Shown here piece by piece: positions 1 through 4,989 of a stretch of 9,468 nucleotides of DNA. The position numbers and the translations under genes are program-made. The stretch's first letter is position 1. Every line of letters begins with the position of its first letter. The notes beneath the pieces are model-generated. The model made no database searches and was not told where the DNA came from. It saw nothing but the letters and a program-made list of their open reading frames with translations. Source of the stretch: an uncultured Elioraea sp. (lineage in GTDB: Bacteria > Pseudomonadota > Alphaproteobacteria > Acetobacterales > Acetobacteraceae); NCBI GenBank assembly GCA_937995555.1, contig CALKJX010000297.1, positions 1 through 9,468 of the forward strand, in the 5' to 3' direction.

Positions 1-35
1 CGTCCGCCTCACCTGCCTGTCATGCTCGCCCGGCC

Positions 36-617
36 ATGACGCGCCGGCCGCGCCCGCTCCCCCGCCCGACCGAGGCCTCGCTGCACGAGGCCGCGCTGGC
101 GCATCTCGCCCGTTTCGCGTCGACGCGCGCGGGGCTGTTGCGCGTACTCAACAACCGGGTCGCGCGCTGGGCTCGGACGGCCGAGGTCTCCGATGACGAG
201 CGTGACCGCGCGATCGCCGCGGCGCGCGCCGCCGCCGAGGCGGTGGTGGCCCGGCTTGCTGCCGCCGGGGCCGTGGACGATGCGGCCTTCGCCGCCGCGC
301 GCGCGCGGCGTCTGGCGCGCAGCGGCCGTTCGGCCGCGGCGATCGGCGCACATCTCGCGGCGAAGGGCGCGGGCGCGGCGGCAGGCGACGCGATCGACGC
401 CGCCCTGCCGGACGATGACGCCCGCCTCGCCGCCGCGCTGATCGCCGCGCGGAAGCGCCGGATCGGCCCCTACGGCCCGCCCGATCCGCCGCCGGAGGCG
501 CGCCGCAAGGCGCTCGCCGCGCTGGCCCGTGCCGGCTTCCCGCGCACCCTCGCCGAGGCGGCGCTGGCGATGGACGCCGAGGAGGCGGAGGCGCGCATCG
601 CCGCGTTCCGCCGCTGA
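36..617 (+). CDS. recX: RecX-family regulatory protein
   Basis: The 193-aa product resembles RecX proteins of Acetobacteraceae-type alphaproteobacteria. RecX binds RecA filaments in the cytoplasm and usually restrains RecA recombinase and coprotease activity. The recognisable parts are the N-terminal segment LHEAALAHLARFASTRAGLL (residues 16-35), helical RecX-like repeats through the middle, and the C-terminal 'RRIGPYG...GFPRTLAEAAL' region (about 140-178). The protein is unusually rich in Ala and Arg. RecX is weakly conserved, so the call rests on general resemblance plus length (family roughly 150-200 aa). The ATG at 36 has no clear ribosome binding site, and the frame stays open to the left edge, so the true start could lie upstream. 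The stop overlaps the azlC start by one base (TGATG), which indicates coupled translation. No recA is visible in the window. Confidence 0.75.
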   Translation: MTRRPRPLPRPTEASLHEAALAHLARFASTRAGLLRVLNNRVARWARTAEVSDDERDRAIAAARAAAEAVVARLAAAGAVDDAAFAAARARRLARSGRSAAAIGAHLAAKGAGAAAGDAIDAALPDDDARLAAALIAARKRRIGPYGPPDPPPEARRKALAALARAGFPRTLAEAALAMDAEEAEARIAAFRR

Positions 618-1324
618 TGCGCGTGATCGCCACCGCCGCGGGGTTCCGCCGCGGCGCGCGCGCGACCCTGCCGCTGACGGTCGGGCTCGTTCCCTTCGGC
701 CTGGTCGTCGGCGTGCTGGCGCAGGCGCAGGGCCTCTCCGCGCTGGAACAGGCGCTGATGAGCGCGCTCGTCTTCGCCGGCTCCTCGCAGATCCTGGCGC
801 TCGAACTCTGGACCGACCCGGCGCCGATCGCCTCGGCAACGCTGGCGGCGCTCGCCGTGAACCTGCGCTTCGCGCTGATGGGCCCGTCGCTCGCGCCCTG
901 GATCGACGCGCTGAAGGGCGTGCGCAAATGGGCCACCGTGAGCACGATCGTCGATCACGCCTGGGCGCTGGCGATCGCCGAGATGCGCGCCGGCCGGCAC
1001 GACGCGCTGTTCTATCTCGGCTCGGCGGTGACGCTGTGGAGCGCCTGGCTCGCGACCACCGTGCTGGGCCATGCAGTTGGCGCCGTGGTGGCGTTGCCGC
1101 GCGGACATCCGCTGTTCTTCGCCGCCCCCGCCTGCTTCATCGCGCTGCTGGTGCCGATCTGGCGCGGCCGCGGCGATGCCGCGCCGTGGGCGATCGCGGC
1201 CGCGGTGTCGCTCGGCGTCGGGCCGCTGCTGCCGAACCCGGCGCTGGCGGTGGTGAGCGGCGCCGTCGCCGGCAGCCTGGCCGGCGCCCTGCGCGAGACC
1301 GCGGGCGGGGCGGGGCAGCGATGA
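617..1324 (+). CDS. azlC: AzlC-family branched-chain amino acid exporter, large subunit
   Basis: This 235-aa integral membrane protein is the large subunit of an AzlCD-type exporter, a family known for efflux of branched-chain amino acids (BrnFE in Corynebacterium) and their analogues. Family signatures are the early membrane segment GLVPFGLVVGVLA (23-35), the motif VFAGSSQ (52-58) and the VNLRFALMGPSL stretch (81-92) that matches the family's 'NLR' region. Further hydrophobic segments lie at about 131-160, 166-182 and 190-225. Length is normal for the family. The start overlaps the recX stop and lacks its own clear ribosome binding site, so it probably depends on translational coupling. It overlaps azlD by 4 bases (ATGA), as expected for partner subunits made together. 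The exact substrate cannot be read from sequence. Confidence 0.9.
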   Translation: MRVIATAAGFRRGARATLPLTVGLVPFGLVVGVLAQAQGLSALEQALMSALVFAGSSQILALELWTDPAPIASATLAALAVNLRFALMGPSLAPWIDALKGVRKWATVSTIVDHAWALAIAEMRAGRHDALFYLGSAVTLWSAWLATTVLGHAVGAVVALPRGHPLFFAAPACFIALLVPIWRGRGDAAPWAIAAAVSLGVGPLLPNPALAVVSGAVAGSLAGALRETAGGAGQR

Positions 1325-1623
1325 GCCTCGACCCGGTCACGCTGGCCGCGATCCTCGGCATGGCGGCCGTCACCTTCGCCTGCCGCGCCTCGGGCTATCT
1401 GGTGCTGCGGCGCGTGCAGCCGGGGCCGTTCCTGCGCGCCTTCCTGGGTCAAGTGCCGGGCACGCTGTTCGTCGCCTTCGCGGCCCCGGCGGTGGCGCGC
1501 GAGGGTTGGGCCGGGTTCGTCGGGGCGGCGGCGACGCTGCTCGTCATGCGCGCGACCGGCTCGACGCCGGCGGCGCTGCTGGTCGGTGTGGCGGCGTTCT
1601 GGCTGGCGCGCACGTTCGCGTGA
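1321..1623 (+). CDS. azlD: AzlD-family branched-chain amino acid exporter, small subunit
   Basis: This small 100-aa membrane protein of the AzlD family is the partner of AzlC in the inner-membrane exporter. Hydrophobic segments are visible at about residues 5-28, 44-60, 65-77 and 84-98. The segment AAVTFACRASGYLVLRR (15-31) and the 'VPGTLFVAFAAPA' stretch (45-57) are typical of the family. Its ATG lies inside the azlC stop (ATGA overlap, 4 bases), with G-rich sequence just upstream that can serve as a weak ribosome binding site. The frame is open further upstream through azlC, but the overlapping ATG gives the family's usual length of about 100 aa. It ends the recX-azlC-azlD unit; the next gene has its own ribosome binding site after a 146 bp gap. 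Confidence 0.9.
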   Translation: MSLDPVTLAAILGMAAVTFACRASGYLVLRRVQPGPFLRAFLGQVPGTLFVAFAAPAVAREGWAGFVGAAATLLVMRATGSTPAALLVGVAAFWLARTFA

Positions 1624-1769
1624 CGGAGCCGGCGAACGCGCCGTTCCGGATCACGGGGCTGGGACGTCGGGTTGGTGCTGGATCGCGCCAGGTGGCGGCG
1701 CATCCTCCCGACAACCGTTCCTTAAGCAGGGCGGATGATCATTCCCCGAGCATGGTTCGGAGGAAGGTC
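1624..1769 (+). other. Gap between azlD and the chemoreceptor gene
   Basis: This 146 bp stretch holds no gene. A weak 5 bp hairpin lies at 1630-1643 (CGGCG-aacg-CGCCG), just after azlD. An AT-richer part at about 1711-1745 contains the 8 bp palindrome ATGATCAT (1735-1742), 28 bases before the chemoreceptor start. A promoter for the chemoreceptor is expected here, but no confident sigma-70, sigma-28 or sigma-54 motif could be made out. Confidence 0.35.
1759..1767 (+). promoter_or_regulatory. Strong ribosome binding site of the chemoreceptor gene
   Basis: GGAGGAAGG lies immediately before the ATG at 1770, with the GGAGG core 6 bases away. This fixes the start there, rather than at the in-frame ATG at 1752 or the far-upstream frame that runs into azlD. 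It is the clearest Shine-Dalgarno sequence in the window. Confidence 0.8.
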
Positions 1770-3446
1770 ATGTCGTGGATCACCTCGCTGCGGATCACCG
1801 CCAAGTTCGGCATCCTCGCCGCCGCTCTCGGCCTCGCCATGCTCGCGCTCGGCGGCATGGCCGTGCGCGGCATCAACGCTCTGGTCGATGACCTCGCCCA
1901 GGTGAAACAAACGGGCGACGCGGCGATGCACGCTGCCCGCATGAACGCCGTGTTCGCGCATGTCCGGCGCCTGGAGTTCCGGGCCGCGACCGACCGCTCC
2001 GCCGACATCAGCAGCATCCGATCGGAGATCGGTGCCTTCCAGGCCCGCTACCGCGAGAGCCTGGAGGCGATCCGGCAGCACGCGGGGCCGCGGCGGCAGG
2101 CGCTGCTGGCCCAGCTTGCCCCGGCGGCCGAGCGCTACCTCGCGGGGGTCGCGCGCACCCTGGCCGCGGCTGAGCGGCAGGACGCGGCGGTGATGCAAAC
2201 TTTGTACGCGAGCCTGGACGACTTCCTTGCGCTGGACAAGTTGACCGATGAGCTCGAGGACGCCGCGGAGGCGGCGCAGGCCGAGACGCGGGCGGAGGCG
2301 GTGGCGGGTGCGGCGGCGCAGAGGCTGCTGGTCGTCACCGTGATCGTCGGCTCGCTCCTCGCTTCCGGCCTGTTGGTCTGGCTCATCGGCGCGCGCGGCA
2401 TCGCCCGGCCGATCGCGCTTTCGGTCACGCGGCTGCGCGCGCTGTCGGAGGGCGACACCGACAGCCCGATCTACGGCGAAGGCCGCCGTGACGAGGTCGG
2501 CGACATCGCCGCCACCATGGCCGTCTTCCGCGACAATCTCGTCAAGGCGCGCGCGCTGCAGGCCGCCCAGCTGCGCGAGGCCGAGGCGAAGGCCGCACGC
2601 GCCAAGGTGATCGAGGACATCACCGCCCGGTTCGAGGCCGAGTCCAGCGCCGTCGTGAAGGGCGTCGCATCGGCGGCGACGGAGCTGGAGGCGACGGCGA
2701 CCGGGATGGCGGCGGGTGCGGAGGAGACCTCGCGCCAGGCGACCGCCGTGGCGGCGGCGGCGGAGCAGGCCTCCGCCAACGTGCAGACCGTCGCCTCGGC
2801 CGCCGAGGAGCTTGCCGCCTCGATCGCCGAGATCAGCCGCCAGGTCGCCGACAGCACCCGCATCGCCTCCGAGGCGGTGGCGGAAGCCGCCCGCACCAAC
2901 AGCACCGTCGAGTCGCTGGCCGCGAGCGCCAACCGCATCGGCGAGGTGGTGCGGCTGATCAACGACATCGCCGGCCAGACCAACCTGCTCGCCCTGAACG
3001 CGACGATCGAGGCGGCGCGCGCGGGCGAGGCCGGCAAGGGCTTCGCCGTGGTCGCCTCGGAGGTGAAGAACCTCGCCTCGCAGACGGCGAAGGCGACCGA
3101 GGAGATCGGCGGTCAGATCGCTGCGGTGCAGGGCGAGACCGGCCGGGTGGTGGAGGCGATCCGCGCGATCGGCGGCACGATCGAGAAGATCAGCGGCATC
3201 GCCGCCTCGATCGCGGCGGCGGTGGAGCAGCAGGGCGCCGCGACCGCGGAGATCGCGCGCAATGTGCAGCAGGCGGCCGCGGGGACGGGCGCGGTGTCGG
3301 CCAACATCGGCTCGGTGCAGGAGGCGGCCTCGGGCTCCGGCGCGGCCGCCGCACAGGTGCAGGGTGCCGCCGCGGAACTCAGCCGCAGCGCCGAGGCCCT
3401 GCGCACCCAGTTCGAGCGCTTCCTCGCCGAGATGAAGGCCGCCTGA
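1770..3446 (+). CDS. Methyl-accepting chemotaxis protein (transmembrane chemoreceptor)
   Basis: This complete 558-aa chemoreceptor senses a periplasmic ligand and controls the CheA/CheW kinase complex at the inner membrane. Domain order: first membrane segment at about residues 12-34; periplasmic, largely helical sensor region at about 35-184 (likely a four-helix bundle, ligand unknown); second membrane segment at about 186-207; HAMP domain at about 205-258 with the DEVGDIA motif (241-247); helical linker; and the cytoplasmic signalling domain from about 295 to 545. The conserved hairpin tip LNATIEAARAGEAGKGFA (409-426) is intact, followed by VVASEVKNLA. Ala-, Glu- and Gln-rich helices flanking it could carry methylation sites. 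The C-terminus (FLAEMKAA) lacks the NWETF-type CheR/CheB tether. No other chemotaxis gene is nearby, so it is a stand-alone receptor. Confidence 0.95.
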   Translation: MSWITSLRITAKFGILAAALGLAMLALGGMAVRGINALVDDLAQVKQTGDAAMHAARMNAVFAHVRRLEFRAATDRSADISSIRSEIGAFQARYRESLEAIRQHAGPRRQALLAQLAPAAERYLAGVARTLAAAERQDAAVMQTLYASLDDFLALDKLTDELEDAAEAAQAETRAEAVAGAAAQRLLVVTVIVGSLLASGLLVWLIGARGIARPIALSVTRLRALSEGDTDSPIYGEGRRDEVGDIAATMAVFRDNLVKARALQAAQLREAEAKAARAKVIEDITARFEAESSAVVKGVASAATELEATATGMAAGAEETSRQATAVAAAAEQASANVQTVASAAEELAASIAEISRQVADSTRIASEAVAEAARTNSTVESLAASANRIGEVVRLINDIAGQTNLLALNATIEAARAGEAGKGFAVVASEVKNLASQTAKATEEIGGQIAAVQGETGRVVEAIRAIGGTIEKISGIAASIAAAVEQQGAATAEIARNVQQAAAGTGAVSANIGSVQEAASGSGAAAAQVQGAAAELSRSAEALRTQFERFLAEMKAA

Positions 3447-3472
3447 CCGGAAACCGCCAGGGCAAGAAAGAG

Positions 3473-3500
3473 GCGAAGGGGGCCGCAAGGCCCCCTTCGC
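3473..3500. terminator. Bidirectional intrinsic terminator between convergent genes
   Basis: A perfect 12 bp inverted repeat (3473-3484 with 3489-3500) encloses a GCAA tetraloop. It starts 26 bases after the chemoreceptor stop and lies 19 bases beyond the stop of the rodZ-like gene on the other strand. On the minus strand the stem is followed by a T-rich run (CTCTTTCTT); on the plus strand there is no T tract. It most likely serves the minus-strand gene as a classical terminator and the plus-strand gene as a strong hairpin stop. Confidence 0.85.
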
Positions 3501-3519
3501 GCATCCCCCGGGAACGAGA

Positions 3520-4644
3520 TCAGCGTGATAGCGCCGCGACCGCCTGACGCAGCGCGGCAGGCTCCAGCGGGAGGTCGCGCCGGACGACACCCTGCGCCCC
3601 CAGCGACGGCAGCGCATCACCCTCGACCATCACCTCGAGGCCACCGGCATTGCCGGTGGTCATCAGCAGGCCCGGCCGATCCGGCACGCGATACGTCTCG
3701 CCAGGCCGCAAGACACGGTTGAACAGCACCGACCCCGAGCCGCGTTCGCGCACCTGGATCCAGGTATCGGCGCGCGCCCGCAGCAGCACACGACCCGCCT
3801 CGCCACCAACCGCGCCGTAGGTCGCCGGCTCGGCGGAAGGCGGTTCGGCGGCTGGGTTTTCCGCTGGCAGGGCGGCGACCGGGGCGGCGTTTGCGGCCGA
3901 CGGATCGGGTCGGCGCTGCGGCGTCAGGCTCTGCGGTGTCACCGCCGGCCCGGTCGGCCAGGCGCCGGTCGGCGGCAGCGCGATCGGCGGAGGCGAGGCG
4001 GGCGGCAGGGCAGCCAGCGGCAGGTCCGCGCCCGGCGCGGTCGCCAAGGGGGGCGGCGCAACAGATGTGGTTGCGACGGAAGGTGGGACAGCCGGCGCGG
4101 CTGCCGCCGGCACATCCGCCACCGGTGCGGGCAGGGGCGGCGGTGCCGCCGGGACGGTCTCGATCCGCGCCAGCCGCTCGGGCAGGGCGGGCACCACGTC
4201 GGCCAGACGCTGGCCGGTATCGGTCAGATAGTACCAGCCGCCATAGAGGGCGCCCGCCAGCACCACGCCCACCACCACCAGCGCGCCGGCCGGCACGCCG
4301 CGCTCCGGCACGGGAGCCGGAAATGTGAGCTCAGGCTTGCGCTTCGCCGCGAGCCCGGTCTCGGCGCGGTAGCGGCGCGCCACCTCCTCGGGGTCGAGGC
4401 CCAGGGCGGACGCATAGCTGCGGACGAAGCCGATCGCGTAGGCGGGGGCGGGCAGCGATTCCGCCCGGCCATGCTCGATCGCGTCGAGGTAGTCGCGGCG
4501 GATCCGAAGCGCTGCCGCGACATCGTTCAGCGACAGGCCGTGACGCATCCGTGTGGCCCGCAACAGCCCGCCCACTGCCGACGGGGCGGCCGTTGTGAGC
4601 GTCGTCGGGTCCTCGAGCACCGTCGTGTGTCCGTCGTGATGCAC
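3520..4644 (-). CDS. RodZ-like helix-turn-helix membrane protein with DUF4115 domain
   Basis: This 374-aa bitopic membrane protein has the RodZ-like architecture. A RodZ-type helix-turn-helix (HTH_25) occupies about residues 24-93 (LRATRMRHGLSLNDVAAALR and the following ...FVRSYASALGLDPEEV). One membrane segment follows at about 117-139, preceded by basic residues (KRK 101-103). A long Pro/Ala-rich linker spans about 164-275, and a C-terminal DUF4115 beta domain about 285-358 (ADTWIQVRERGSG, VLRPGETYRVPD). In RodZ the HTH binds MreB and supports rod shape; many alphaproteobacterial members are annotated only as HTH/DUF4115 proteins, so no symbol is given. The start is GTG (4642-4644), with GAGGA 8 bases upstream. 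The N-terminus MHHDGH is oddly His-rich. It is last on its strand before the terminator at 3473-3500. Confidence 0.88.
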   Translation of the reverse strand: MHHDGHTTVLEDPTTLTTAAPSAVGGLLRATRMRHGLSLNDVAAALRIRRDYLDAIEHGRAESLPAPAYAIGFVRSYASALGLDPEEVARRYRAETGLAAKRKPELTFPAPVPERGVPAGALVVVGVVLAGALYGGWYYLTDTGQRLADVVPALPERLARIETVPAAPPPLPAPVADVPAAAAPAVPPSVATTSVAPPPLATAPGADLPLAALPPASPPPIALPPTGAWPTGPAVTPQSLTPQRRPDPSAANAAPVAALPAENPAAEPPSAEPATYGAVGGEAGRVLLRARADTWIQVRERGSGSVLFNRVLRPGETYRVPDRPGLLMTTGNAGGLEVMVEGDALPSLGAQGVVRRDLPLEPAALRQAVAALSR

Positions 4645-4989
4645 CAGCCTGATCCTCGGTGCGCGTCAATCCGTGGCCGCGGGACCCCTGACCCGCCGCC
4701 CTGGCGCCCTATTGTCTATCGCGAGAGAGGGGGGGCACGCCAGCGTTAACAGTCAAAGGTTGAAATCCCGGAAATTGCGTGTATTCGCGGGCACGCCGGA
4801 GATGCAGCGGCCGGTTCGGCTGCAACCGGACGGGCGGCGCGGCCGGGCTGCCAGACTGGCGCCGCAACGCGCCACGCCGACGCCGCATGACCCCCTGCTT
4901 CATTCGCCGCGAGGCCCATGTGGTCAGGCGGCAGGCCTCGCTCCAACGCACGCCCCCTGAGGCCCTGATGGGCCCGCCCGCCTCAACCC
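4645..4989 (-). other. Intergenic region between the S8 peptidase and rodZ-like genes
   Basis: This 345 bp stretch shows no convincing gene; its short open frames look like GC-driven chance. Three things are visible. First, an 8 bp inverted repeat (GCGAGGCC 4909-4916 with GGCCTCGC 4934-4941, 17-base loop) lies about 50 bases after the peptidase stop. It could end that transcript, but no T tract follows. Second, a shorter 6 bp repeat lies at 4811-4829 (CCGGTT/AACCGG). Third, a conspicuously AT-richer patch at about 4742-4786 is the likeliest place for a promoter of the rodZ-like gene. No good -35/-10 pair could be fixed there: a TTGACT on the minus strand has only C residues at the proper -10 distance. 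GGGCACGCC occurs twice, at 4733-4741 and 4789-4797, flanking that patch. Confidence 0.4.
4653..4657 (-). promoter_or_regulatory. Ribosome binding site deciding the GTG start of the rodZ-like gene
   Basis: On the minus strand GAGGA sits 8 bases before the GTG at 4644. No in-frame ATG occurs until residue 33, which lies inside the helix-turn-helix, so the GTG is the sensible start. Confidence 0.55.

Noticed and set aside
1630..1643. Small hairpin after azlD as an intrinsic terminator
   Set aside because: Only 5 bp of stem and no T tract; easily produced by chance at this GC content.
1506..1769. N-terminal extension of the chemoreceptor back into azlD
   Set aside because: The strong ribosome binding site at 1759-1767 and the immediate start of the first membrane segment favour the ATG at 1770.
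1722..3620. A 632-codon open frame on the minus strand opposite the chemoreceptor gene
   Set aside because: It is Arg/Gly/His-rich with no domain and runs antisense to a clear MCP; long antisense frames are expected in GC-rich DNA.
4730..4760. TTGACT on the minus strand as a -35 box for the rodZ-like gene
   Set aside because: The position 17 bases downstream is a run of C with no -10-like hexamer.
4746..4946. A 66-codon minus-strand frame in the gap before the rodZ-like gene
   Set aside because: No good ribosome binding site, no recognisable sequence, and it would cover the likely promoter patch.
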